Shown one piece after another: positions 28,990 to 37,328 of a stretch of DNA of 64,000 bases. The position numbers and the translations under genes are program-made. The notes beneath the pieces were generated by a model. That model was given only the letters and a program-made list of their open reading frames with translations, ran no database searches and was not told the origin of the DNA. The stretch is from contig NZ_JANUFD010000007.1 of the NCBI RefSeq assembly GCF_024807945.1, positions 310,001-374,000 of the forward strand, given 5' to 3'. Positions within the stretch are counted from its first letter, which is position 1, and every line of letters begins with the position of its first letter. The DNA comes from Pseudomonas sp. JUb42 (lineage in GTDB: Bacteria; Pseudomonadota; Gammaproteobacteria; Pseudomonadales; Pseudomonadaceae).

Positions 28990-31938
28990 ATGAGCCTACC
29001 TTCGCTGGCTGATCTTCCAGCCATCCTGCTGCCCATAGCGTCCCGCGTTCAACAATCGCTACATACCGCTCTTGTAGCGCTCGAAGATGACAGCCTCGCG
29101 CTTTTCGACGCCTGGCCCGCTTCACGTCGCGCCGCCTGGGAGCGGGTCTGCGCGGCCAGTGACTTCGTTGCCGAGCAGTGCATTCGTGATCCGCGCATGC
29201 TCATCGAACTGGCTGAATCCGGCGAGCTGGAGCGCTCCTTCGCCGATGGCGAGATGCGCGCGCAGATCGCCGAGGCGACCACCGCCGCCATTACCGAAGA
29301 TGAGCTGGGGCGTAATCTACGTCGCCAGCGTACGCGCCAGCAAGTGAGGATTATCTGGCGCGATCTGACGCGCCAGGTTGATCTGGTGCAGACCTGCCGC
29401 GAGCTGTCGGCGATGGCCGATGCCTCTATCGATCTGGCTTATCAGTGGCTGTACGAGCGTCATTGCCAGCAGTTCGGCGTGCCCACCGGGCGACGCAGCG
29501 GCGAGCCGCAACAGATGGTCATTCTGGGCATGGGCAAGCTCGGCGCAGTGGAACTGAACCTTTCGTCGGATATTGACCTGATCTTCGGTTATCCCGAGGG
29601 CGGCGAGACGGTTGGCGTGAAGCGGCCACTGGATAATCAGGAGTTTTTCATCCGCCTGGGCCAGCGCCTGATCAAGGCGCTGGACCCGGTCACGGTCGAC
29701 GGTTTCGTGTTCCGCGTCGATATGCGCCTGCGGCCTTATGGGTCGGCGGGGGCGCTGGTGCTCAGCTTCAACGCCCTTGAACAGTACTACCAGGACCAGG
29801 GCCGCGACTGGGAACGCTACGCCATGATCAAGGCACGTGTAGTGGGTGGCGATCAGGTCGCCGGGGCGCAGTTGCTGGAAATGCTGCGTCCCTTCGTCTA
29901 CCGGCGTTATCTGGACTTTTCCGCCATCGAAGCGCTGCGCACCATGAAGCAGCTGATTCAGCAGGAAGTGCGGCGCAAGGGCATGGCCGACAATATCAAG
30001 CTGGGTTCCGGCGGCATTCGCGAAGTCGAGTTTATCGCCCAGGCCTTCCAGCTGATTCACGGTGGCCGCGACCTGAGCCTGCAACAACGCCCCTTGCTCA
30101 AGGTGCTCAAGACCCTCGAAGGCCAGGGTTATCTGCCCGGCGCGGTCACTGACGAACTGCGCGAAGGCTACGAGTTCCTGCGCTATACCGAACACGCCAT
30201 TCAGGCGATTGCCGACCGCCAGACCCAGATGCTGCCCGACGGCGACCGGGATCAGGCGCGCATTGCCTTTATGTTGGGTTTCCCGGACTGGGCCAGCTTC
30301 CACGAAAAACTCATGTACTGGCGTGGCCGGGTCGACTGGCACTTCCGCCAGGTCATCGCCGACCCGGATGGCGACGATGCTGCGCAAGATGAAGCGGAAA
30401 TCATCGGCGGCGAGTGGTTACCGCTGTGGGAAGAATCCCAGGATGAAGAAAGCGCCTGCCGGCAGTTGACCGAGGGTGGCTTTGTCGACGCGGCCAAGGC
30501 CCTCAAGCGCCTTACCGATCTGCGCCACAGCCCGCAATTGCGCGCCATGCAGCGCTTGGGTCGCGAGCGTCTGGACGCCTTTATTCCGCGCCTGCTGGCC
30601 CAGGCGGTTGAACACGATAATCCGGACCTTGTGCTTGAACGGGTGCTGCCCCTGGTCGAGGCCGTGGCGCGGCGTTCGGCTTATCTGGTGCTGCTCACGG
30701 AAAACCCCAACGCCCTGCGCCGCCTGCTGACGTTGTGTGCTGCCAGCCCGTGGATCGCCGAACAGATCGCCCGCTTCCCGCTGCTGCTCGACGAACTGCT
30801 CAATGAAAGCCGTCTGTTCAGCCCGCCCCAGGCCCTTGAGCTGGCGGCGGAGTTGCGCGAGCGTCTGACCCGGATCCCGGAAGACGACCTCGAACAGCAG
30901 ATGGAAGCCCTGCGCCACTTCAAGCTGGCCCACGGCCTGCGCGTTGCTGCGTCGGAAATCACCGGCAGCCTGCCTTTAATGAAAGTCAGCGACTACCTGA
31001 CCTGGCTGGCCGAAGCGATCCTGGAGCAGGTGCTGGCACTGGCCTGGAATCACTCGGTCGCTCGCCACGGTACCCCGGCGCGACCGGATGGCAGCCTGTG
31101 CAACCCCAGTTTCGTGATTGTCGGTTATGGAAAGCTGGGCGGCATCGAGCTGGGTCATGGCTCGGATCTGGACCTGGTGTTCATCCACGACGGTGACCCT
31201 CACGCCGAGACCGACGGCGCTAAACCTATCGATGGCGCACAATTCTTCACTCGACTGGGCCAGCGCATCATTCATATGCTCACCACCCAGACCAACTCCG
31301 GGCAGCTGTATGACGTCGATATGCGTCTGCGTCCATCCGGTGCCTCGGGGTTGTTGGTGAGTTCCCTCGGCGCATTTTCCCGCTATCAGGAAAACGAAGC
31401 CTGGACCTGGGAGCATCAGGCGCTGGTGCGGGCGCGGGTCTTGGTCGGCAGCCCGGATGTGCGGGCGGCCTTTGAAGACATTCGCGCGCAGATCCTCGGT
31501 CGCGAGCGGGATCTGGCTAAGTTGCGTCAGGAAGTCAGCGAGATGCGCGCCAAGATGCGCGACAACCTCGGCACCAAGGGCACGACAGCCGGGACAGGGG
31601 CCAACGCCTTCCTGGCCACTGCGGCCTTTGATCTCAAGCAGGATGCCGGTGGTATCGTCGATATCGAATTTATGGTGCAATACGCGGCTCTGGCGTGGTC
31701 CAGGGAACACCCGGCACTGCTGCGTTACACCGATAACATTCGCATTCTGGAGACGCTGGAGCAGCTTGGTCTGATGGCCGAAGCCGATGCCAGTCTGCTG
31801 CGCGAGGCCTATAAAGCCTACCGCTCCGCCGCCCACCGCCAGGCCCTGCAGAAAGAGGCCGGCACCGTGCGCGGTGACCAGTTCGAGGTCGAGCGGCGTG
31901 AGGTGATGCGGATCTGGGCGGGGATGGGCTTGAGCTGA
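28990..31938 (+). CDS. glnE: Bifunctional glutamine synthetase adenylyltransferase/adenylyl-removing enzyme
   Basis: Adjusts glutamine synthetase activity by adding and removing AMP in response to PII and glutamine. Two nucleotidyltransferase domains are visible: LGMGKLGAVELNLSSDIDL near residue 180 (adenylyl-removing half) and VGYGKLGGIELGHGSDLDL near residue 707 (adenylylating half), linked by a helical middle region. Length is 982 aa, identical in size to the P. aeruginosa protein as I recall. The start ATG follows a weak AGGATAG site. It is divergent from aceE and is followed by a REPIN and the waa cluster. Confidence 0.97.
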   Translation: MSLPSLADLPAILLPIASRVQQSLHTALVALEDDSLALFDAWPASRRAAWERVCAASDFVAEQCIRDPRMLIELAESGELERSFADGEMRAQIAEATTAAITEDELGRNLRRQRTRQQVRIIWRDLTRQVDLVQTCRELSAMADASIDLAYQWLYERHCQQFGVPTGRRSGEPQQMVILGMGKLGAVELNLSSDIDLIFGYPEGGETVGVKRPLDNQEFFIRLGQRLIKALDPVTVDGFVFRVDMRLRPYGSAGALVLSFNALEQYYQDQGRDWERYAMIKARVVGGDQVAGAQLLEMLRPFVYRRYLDFSAIEALRTMKQLIQQEVRRKGMADNIKLGSGGIREVEFIAQAFQLIHGGRDLSLQQRPLLKVLKTLEGQGYLPGAVTDELREGYEFLRYTEHAIQAIADRQTQMLPDGDRDQARIAFMLGFPDWASFHEKLMYWRGRVDWHFRQVIADPDGDDAAQDEAEIIGGEWLPLWEESQDEESACRQLTEGGFVDAAKALKRLTDLRHSPQLRAMQRLGRERLDAFIPRLLAQAVEHDNPDLVLERVLPLVEAVARRSAYLVLLTENPNALRRLLTLCAASPWIAEQIARFPLLLDELLNESRLFSPPQALELAAELRERLTRIPEDDLEQQMEALRHFKLAHGLRVAASEITGSLPLMKVSDYLTWLAEAILEQVLALAWNHSVARHGTPARPDGSLCNPSFVIVGYGKLGGIELGHGSDLDLVFIHDGDPHAETDGAKPIDGAQFFTRLGQRIIHMLTTQTNSGQLYDVDMRLRPSGASGLLVSSLGAFSRYQENEAWTWEHQALVRARVLVGSPDVRAAFEDIRAQILGRERDLAKLRQEVSEMRAKMRDNLGTKGTTAGTGANAFLATAAFDLKQDAGGIVDIEFMVQYAALAWSREHPALLRYTDNIRILETLEQLGLMAEADASLLREAYKAYRSAAHRQALQKEAGTVRGDQFEVERREVMRIWAGMGLS

Positions 31939-31976
31939 TTCACAAATGTTTGGGCGAGTCCTGTGGAAGCGAACTC

Positions 31977-32068
31977 TGTGGGAGCGAATTCATTCGCGAA
32001 TGGATACCCCCAAGCGCTGGAGATGCGTCGGCTCTGCCGGCCTCTTCGCGGATAAATCCGCTCCCACA
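31977..32068. repeat. REPIN, family 1
   Basis: The left arm is GCGAATTCATTCGC and the right arm the covariant GCGGATAAATCCGC. A partial head CTGTGGAAGCGAACTC lies just before it at 31961. It separates glnE from the waaF leader. Confidence 0.92.
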
Positions 32069-32116
32069 TGGATTGCGTTGATCCCCCGACACCTGCGCAT
32101 GTGTCAAAGCTATGAC

Positions 32117-32138
32117 AGGGAGGCGTCAGCCTCCCTGA
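32117..32138 (+). terminator. Hairpin in the leader of waaF, possible glnE terminator or attenuator
   Basis: CAGGGAGGC-GTCA-GCCTCCCTG, 9 bp perfect arms, then a T-rich stretch (ATCGTTTCTGGTCGTTTTT). It ends 27 bases before the waaF start, too close for a promoter to fit in between, so it is either the glnE terminator read through by the waa operon or an attenuator in the waaF leader. Confidence 0.6.
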
Positions 32139-32165
32139 TCGTTTCTGGTCGTTTTTGGATAAAGC

Positions 32166-33200
32166 ATGAGAATTTTGATCATTGGACCCAGCTGGGTCGG
32201 TGACATGGTGATGGCACAAACCTTGTTCCAGTGCCTGAAGCAGCGTCATTCCGAGTGCGAAATCGATGTGCTGGCCCCGGAGTGGAGCCGACCTATCCTT
32301 GAGCGCATGCCCGAAGTGCGCGCCGCCTTGAGCTTTCCGCTCGGCCATGGCGCACTGGAGCTGGCAACTCGCCGCCGTATCGGCCGTTCGCTCAAGGGTC
32401 AGTATGACCAGGCCATCCTGCTGCCCAATTCCTTGAAGTCGGCGCTGGTGCCGTTCTTTGCCGGTATTGCCAAGCGCACCGGCTGGCGTGGCGAGTTCCG
32501 CTACGGCCTGCTTAACGATGTGCGTACCCTCGATAAAGCCCGCTATCCGCTGATGATCGAGCGTTTCATGGCCCTTGCCTTTGATCGCGGCGCTGATTTG
32601 CCGACGCCCTATCCGCGCCCGAGCCTGCGTATCGACCCTTTAAGCCGCGACGCTGCGCTGGCCAAGTTCGGCCTGAGCCTGGATCGCCCGGTACTGGCGC
32701 TGTGCCCCGGCGCCGAGTTTGGCGAGTCCAAGCGCTGGCCCGCCGAGTACTACGCCGAAGTCGCCGAAATGCGCATTCGCCAAGGCTGGCAGGTCTGGCT
32801 GTTTGGTTCGAAGAAAGATTTCCCCGTAGGCGAAAGCATCCGCGAGCGGCTGATTCCCGGCCTGCGCGAAGAAGCCAGCAACCTCAGTGGCGATACTTCT
32901 CTGGCCGAAGCGATCGACCTGATGTCGTGTGCCGATGCTGTGGTCTCCAACGATTCCGGGCTGATGCACGTCGCCGCCGCGCTGAACCGGCCGCTGGTGG
33001 CGGTCTACGGCTCGACGTCGCCGGGCTTTACGCCGCCGCTGGCTGATCAGGTGGAGATCGTCCGCCTGGGCCTGGAATGCAGCCCTTGTTTCGAGCGCAC
33101 CTGTCGCTTCGGCCATTACAACTGCATGCGCCAACTGGAGCCCGCCCCGGTGCTCGAGGCCTTGCAGCGTGTAGGCGGCCAGCCCGCGGAGGTCGTCTGA
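32166..33200 (+). CDS. waaF: ADP-heptose:LPS heptosyltransferase II
   Basis: A GT9 glycosyltransferase that adds the second L-glycero-D-manno-heptose to the LPS inner core, on the cytoplasmic face of the inner membrane. The N-terminal MRILIIGPSWVGDMVMAQ and the donor-binding region CPGAEFGESKRWP and SNDSGLMHVAAAL are typical. Length is 344 aa. The start ATG has GGA seven bases before it. It is first in the waaF-waaC-waaG-waaP operon. In P. aeruginosa, ilvE sits between glnE and waaF as I recall; here only a REPIN does. Confidence 0.97.
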   Translation: MRILIIGPSWVGDMVMAQTLFQCLKQRHSECEIDVLAPEWSRPILERMPEVRAALSFPLGHGALELATRRRIGRSLKGQYDQAILLPNSLKSALVPFFAGIAKRTGWRGEFRYGLLNDVRTLDKARYPLMIERFMALAFDRGADLPTPYPRPSLRIDPLSRDAALAKFGLSLDRPVLALCPGAEFGESKRWPAEYYAEVAEMRIRQGWQVWLFGSKKDFPVGESIRERLIPGLREEASNLSGDTSLAEAIDLMSCADAVVSNDSGLMHVAAALNRPLVAVYGSTSPGFTPPLADQVEIVRLGLECSPCFERTCRFGHYNCMRQLEPAPVLEALQRVGGQPAEVV

Positions 33201-33201
33201 C

Positions 33202-34266
33202 TTGCGGGTCCTGCTGATCAAGACCTCGTCCCTGGGCGATGTGATCCACACCTTGCCCGCCCTGACCGATGCCGCACGCGCCGTGCCGGGTATCGAGTTC
33301 GACTGGGTGGTGGAGGAAGGCTTCGCCGAGATCCCCAGCTGGCACCCGGCGGTCAACGCAATCATTCCAGTGGCGATTCGTCGCTGGCGCAAAAGTATCT
33401 GGCAGACCTGGCGCAGCGGTGAGTGGAAACGTTTCAAGCAACGTTTGCGCGATACCCCCTATGACTTGGTGATCGACGCCCAGGGCCTGCTGAAAAGCGC
33501 CTGGCTGACTCGCTACAGCCGCTCGCCGGTGGTGGGCCTGGACCGTGACTCGGCCCGGGAACCCCTGGCCAGCCGCTTTTATAAGCAAGGTTATGCCGTG
33601 CCGCGCGGTCAGCATGCGGTGGAGCGGGTGCGCCAACTGTTTGCCCAGGCACTGGGTTATGAAGTGCCCCAGACCACCGGCGATTACGGTTTGCAGCGCA
33701 GCCGGTTGGTTGATGCGGCAGATGCTGCTCCCTTCGTGCTGTTCCTGCACGGCACCACCTGGGCCACCAAACACTGGCCGGAGCTGTATTGGCGGCAACT
33801 GGCCGAGCGCCTGATCGCCCAGGGCCTGCAGGTGCGCCTGCCGTGGGGTAATGTCGTCGAGCGTGAGCGCGCCGAGCGGATTGCCGAGGGGCTGGAGCAG
33901 GCGCAGGTACTGCCGAAACTGAATCTGGCAGGCGTCGCCAAAGTGCTGGCTCAGGCCCAGGCCTGTGTGGCGGTGGACACCGGCCTTGGTCACTTGGCTG
34001 CGGCGTTCGACGTACCGACCCTGTCGCTGTACGGCCCTACCAACCCCGGCCTGAGCGGCGCCTACGGCAAGTCCCAGGTGCATCTGGCCGGCGATTACCC
34101 GGCCTGCGCGCCGTGTATGCAAAAGAAATGCACCTACCAACCGACGCCCGATGATCAGGCGCGGCTGGACCTAAAACGCGAGTGGCCGGTGTGCTTCACT
34201 CGTTTGAATCCCGAGCGGGTAGCGAGCCAACTGGGCGCGCTGTTGCTGGCAAAGGAAGCAGGCTGA
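33202..34266 (+). CDS. waaC: LPS heptosyltransferase I
   Basis: A GT9 enzyme adding the first heptose to Kdo2-lipid A. MRVLLIKTSSLGDVIHTLPAL is the family N-terminus (first 20 residues), with LHGTTWATKHWPE and VDTGLGHLAAAF for donor binding. The start is TTG 33202, with GGAGG nine bases upstream inside the end of waaF. Length is 354 aa, one base after the waaF stop and overlapping waaG by one base, so the three are coupled. Confidence 0.97.
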   Translation: MRVLLIKTSSLGDVIHTLPALTDAARAVPGIEFDWVVEEGFAEIPSWHPAVNAIIPVAIRRWRKSIWQTWRSGEWKRFKQRLRDTPYDLVIDAQGLLKSAWLTRYSRSPVVGLDRDSAREPLASRFYKQGYAVPRGQHAVERVRQLFAQALGYEVPQTTGDYGLQRSRLVDAADAAPFVLFLHGTTWATKHWPELYWRQLAERLIAQGLQVRLPWGNVVERERAERIAEGLEQAQVLPKLNLAGVAKVLAQAQACVAVDTGLGHLAAAFDVPTLSLYGPTNPGLSGAYGKSQVHLAGDYPACAPCMQKKCTYQPTPDDQARLDLKREWPVCFTRLNPERVASQLGALLLAKEAG

Positions 34267-35390
34267 TGCAACTGGCTTTTGTGCTGTACAAATATTTCCC
34301 CTTCGGTGGCTTGCAGCGTGATTTCATGCGTATTGCCCTGGAGTGTCAGCAGCGCGGGCATCAGATCCGCGTCTATACCCTGATCTGGGAAGGCGATGTG
34401 CCGCCCGGTTTCGAGGTGTTGGTGGCACCGGTCAAGGCGCTGTTCAACCATCGGCGCAATGAAAAGCTTACCGACTGGATGAACGCCGATCTAGCCAAGC
34501 GCCCGGTGGACCGGCTGGTCGGCTTCAACAAGATGCCGGGGCTGGACGTGTACTACGCTGCCGACGGCTGCTTTGAAGACAAGGCACAAAACCTGCGCCA
34601 CTCGCTGTATCGCCACTGGGGCCGCTACCGCCACTTCGCCGAATACGAGCGTTCAGTGTTCGGCAAGGACGAAAAAACCCAGGTATTGATGATCTCCGAG
34701 GTGCAGCAACCGCTGTTCATCAAGCATTACGCGACGCCGCTGCAACGCTTCCATCTGCTGCCGCCGGGCATCGCCCAGGACCGCCGTGCGCCGAGCGATG
34801 CGCCGCAGATCCGCACCGAATTCCGCAAGGAGTTCGGTCTGGCCGACGATGACCTGTTGTTGGTACAGATCGGTTCGGGTTTCAAGACCAAGGGTGTGGA
34901 TCGCAGCCTCAAGGCCCTGGCCGCCTTGCCTGCGGAACTGAAAAAACGCACGCGGTTGTTTGTAATCGGTCAGGACGACCCCAAAGTATTCCAATTGCAA
35001 AGTGCCACATTGGGCCTGGGCGACCACGTCACCTTCATGAAGGGGCGCAGCGATATTCCGCGCTTTCTGTTGGGGGCCGACGTGCTGATCCACCCGGCCT
35101 ACAACGAAAACACCGGGACCGTGCTGCTTGAAGCCCTGGTGGCCGGGCTCCCTGTGCTGGTCAGCGCAGTGTGTGGCTATGCCCATTACATTGCCGAGGC
35201 CAATAGCGGCCTGGTGCTGGATGAGCCGTTTGAGCAACACCAGCTCAATGACTATTTGAGCCGCATGCTCCAGGATAACGCCGCGCGCGTGACCTGGGGG
35301 CGCAATGGTCTGGCCTATGCCGAGACGGCAGACCTTTACAGCATGCCGCAGCACGCTGCGGATGTGATTCTGGCGGAGCACTACGGATGA
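34266..35390 (+). CDS. waaG: LPS core alpha-glucosyltransferase (UDP-glucose:heptosyl LPS) WaaG
   Basis: A GT4 enzyme of the LPS core. The N-terminal MQLAFVLYKYFPFGGLQRDF and the donor-site motif AYNENTGTVLLEALVAGLPV are as in WaaG. Length is 374 aa. The start ATG shares its A with the waaC stop (TGATG); the frame upstream to 34182 overlaps waaC and is not used. In Pseudomonas the first outer-core sugar is galactosamine, so the actual donor may be UDP-GalNAc rather than UDP-glucose; sequence alone does not decide. Confidence 0.95.
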   Translation: MQLAFVLYKYFPFGGLQRDFMRIALECQQRGHQIRVYTLIWEGDVPPGFEVLVAPVKALFNHRRNEKLTDWMNADLAKRPVDRLVGFNKMPGLDVYYAADGCFEDKAQNLRHSLYRHWGRYRHFAEYERSVFGKDEKTQVLMISEVQQPLFIKHYATPLQRFHLLPPGIAQDRRAPSDAPQIRTEFRKEFGLADDDLLLVQIGSGFKTKGVDRSLKALAALPAELKKRTRLFVIGQDDPKVFQLQSATLGLGDHVTFMKGRSDIPRFLLGADVLIHPAYNENTGTVLLEALVAGLPVLVSAVCGYAHYIAEANSGLVLDEPFEQHQLNDYLSRMLQDNAARVTWGRNGLAYAETADLYSMPQHAADVILAEHYG

Positions 35391-36193
35391 AACTGATCCT
35401 TGCTGAACCGTTCAAGAGCCTGTGGCGCGAGCGCGATGCGTTCGAAGCCGTCGAGGCCCTGGACGGCAAGGTCTATCGCGAACTCGATGGTCGGCGCACC
35501 TTGCGTACCGAGGTCGACGGGCGCGGTTATTTCGTCAAGATCCATCGCGGCATTGGCTGGGGCGAAATCGCCAAGAACCTGATCACCGCCAAGCTGCCGG
35601 TACTGGGCGCGGGCAAGGAGTGGGACGCCGTCGAGCGCCTGCATGAAGTCGGCGTACCGACCATGACCGCCGTGGCCTATGGCGAGCGCGGCAGCAATCC
35701 GGCCGAGCAGCATTCGTTTATCGTCACCGAAGAGCTGGCGCCGACCGAAAGCCTGGAAGATGTCAGCATCAACTGGCGCAACCAGCCGCCCGAGCCGCGC
35801 ATGAAGTGGGCGTACATTGCCGAAGTGGCGCGCCTGGTCGGCATGATGCACCGCGCCGGGGTCAACCACCGCGACTGCTATATCTGCCACTTTTTGCTGC
35901 ATACCGACAAGCCGGTGACCCCCGAAGACTTCAAACTCTCGGTGATCGACCTGCACCGCGCCCAGACCCGCCGGGTGATCACCCCGCGCTGGCGCAACAA
36001 GGACCTGGCTGCGCTGTATTTCTCGGCGCTGGACATCGGCCTGACCAAACGCGACAAACTGCGCTTTCTCAAAGGCTACTTCCAGCAACCGCTACGGCAG
36101 ATCCTGGCTGAAGAGGCGAAGCTGCTGAAGTGGCTGGAGGTCAAGGCCGAGAAGCTGTATCAGCGCAAGCTGCGTTATGGGGATGCGTTGTGA
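35387..36193 (+). CDS. waaP: LPS core heptose(I) kinase WaaP
   Basis: A protein-kinase-fold enzyme that phosphorylates heptose I of the inner core, required for outer membrane integrity in Pseudomonas. The catalytic loop is NHRDCYICHF with Asp163, and the metal-binding aspartate is in SVIDLHRAQ. Length is 268 aa, with D163 at the same number as in P. aeruginosa. The start overlaps the waaG stop by four bases (ATGA). The 3' side is followed by a REPIN rather than directly by the next kinase gene. Confidence 0.97.
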   Translation: MKLILAEPFKSLWRERDAFEAVEALDGKVYRELDGRRTLRTEVDGRGYFVKIHRGIGWGEIAKNLITAKLPVLGAGKEWDAVERLHEVGVPTMTAVAYGERGSNPAEQHSFIVTEELAPTESLEDVSINWRNQPPEPRMKWAYIAEVARLVGMMHRAGVNHRDCYICHFLLHTDKPVTPEDFKLSVIDLHRAQTRRVITPRWRNKDLAALYFSALDIGLTKRDKLRFLKGYFQQPLRQILAEEAKLLKWLEVKAEKLYQRKLRYGDAL

Positions 36194-36219
36194 TGAAAAA
36201 GCCAGGTTGGAGTGAGCAC

Positions 36220-36350
36220 TGTGGGAGCGATTGTGGGAGCGAATTCATTCGCGAAGGCGGTATTTCAGGGGATACAACTGTGTCGAGTTTGCTGGCCTCT
36301 TCGCGAATGAATTCGCTCCCACAGAACCCGCTTCCACAGTCGGTCCCACA
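36220..36350. repeat. REPIN, family 1, with duplicated heads, inside the LPS kinase operon
   Basis: A complete doublet (36232-36323) with an extra head GTGGGAGCGATT just before it and two more partial heads after it (CCGCTTCCACAG, CGGTCCCACAG). It fills the gap between waaP and the next kinase-like gene, where an extra kinase gene stands in P. aeruginosa by memory. Confidence 0.9.
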
Positions 36351-36389
36351 GAGCAGCAATAATTTCGTCTTGTTTGAGGCGAGGGCCAA

Positions 36390-37154
36390 ATGAGCCACTT
36401 CATTGCAGGCAGCGACCAGCCCTTGCTGGCCCGCCATGGCCTGGCTGATTTTCAGTCGCTGTGGGATGTTCAGCTCGATGCGGTTGATGAGCCCAACACC
36501 GGACGCGGCGGCTGGAGCAGCGTGTTTCGTCTGGAGCTGGAGGGCAGCGGCTTTTACCTCAAGCGCCAGAGCAACTACCTGACCCACACCTTGCACCACC
36601 CGTTTGGCGAGCCGTCGTTCTCCCGGGAATTCCGCAATATCAGCCGCTACCAGAAGCTCGGCATTCCGGCATTGCAGGCGGTGTTCTTTGGCGAGCAGAA
36701 GATCAAGGGCGAACGCCGGGCGATACTGATGACTCGAGCCCTGGATGGCTGGACCGATCTCGATACCCTGTTGCAGGGCTGGGCCGAGCAGCCGCTGCCT
36801 GCACGCCGGGCGATCCTGCAGGCCTGCGGGCAACTGGCGCGCACGCTGCACGGCGCCGGGCAGATCCACGGTTGTTTTTATCCGAAGCATATTTTCCTGC
36901 AGGCGGTGGGCAATGCTTACCGTGCGCAACTGATTGATCTGGAGAAGACGCGGCCGATCCTGTTCGGTCAGCGTGATCGCATCAAGGACCTGGAACCGCT
37001 GCTGCGCCGTGCGCCGATGTGGCAGGAGGCGGACGTTCGCGAGTTGCTTGCGGTGTATCTGCATGGCGACAGCAACAGCGCCGAGGCCGATACCTGGTTC
37101 GAGCGTCTGGGCCGGCGCGGCAGCCATAAGCGCCGTGAGCAGCACAGTGCCTGA
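36390..37154 (+). CDS. LPS kinase-like protein with substituted catalytic aspartate
   Basis: A WaaP/InaA-family protein of 254 aa with a glycine- and lysine-containing N-lobe (GRGGWSSVFRLELEG, FYLKRQSNYLT). In the catalytic loop, HGCFYPKHIFL aligns with HRDCYICHFLL of WaaP, placing Cys162 where the catalytic Asp is; the later Asp in LIDLEKTRP is kept. It may be a pseudokinase or use another mechanism. The start ATG 36390 has GAGGG seven bases upstream. Similar to the gene I recall as PA5007 in the P. aeruginosa cluster. It lies between two REPINs. Confidence 0.88.
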   Translation: MSHFIAGSDQPLLARHGLADFQSLWDVQLDAVDEPNTGRGGWSSVFRLELEGSGFYLKRQSNYLTHTLHHPFGEPSFSREFRNISRYQKLGIPALQAVFFGEQKIKGERRAILMTRALDGWTDLDTLLQGWAEQPLPARRAILQACGQLARTLHGAGQIHGCFYPKHIFLQAVGNAYRAQLIDLEKTRPILFGQRDRIKDLEPLLRRAPMWQEADVRELLAVYLHGDSNSAEADTWFERLGRRGSHKRREQHSA

Positions 37155-37173
37155 TTTGATCTGGAGCGATATC

Positions 37174-37262
37174 TGTGGGAGCGAATTTATTCGCGAAGGT
37201 GTCGGCACGTTCTGTATCCATGCGCCTGACAGACCGTATTCGCGAATAAATTCGCTCCCACA
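37174..37262. repeat. REPIN, family 1
   Basis: Both units use the variant arm with a TTT or AAA centre (GCGAATTTATTCGC and GCGAATAAATTCGC). It separates two kinase-like genes of the LPS core operon. Confidence 0.92.
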
Positions 37263-37328
37263 ATTGATCGGGTGCATCCGGGCATGGGTACCCATGTTTA
37301 CAAGATTGTTTGACGAGAATCCCCGCTG

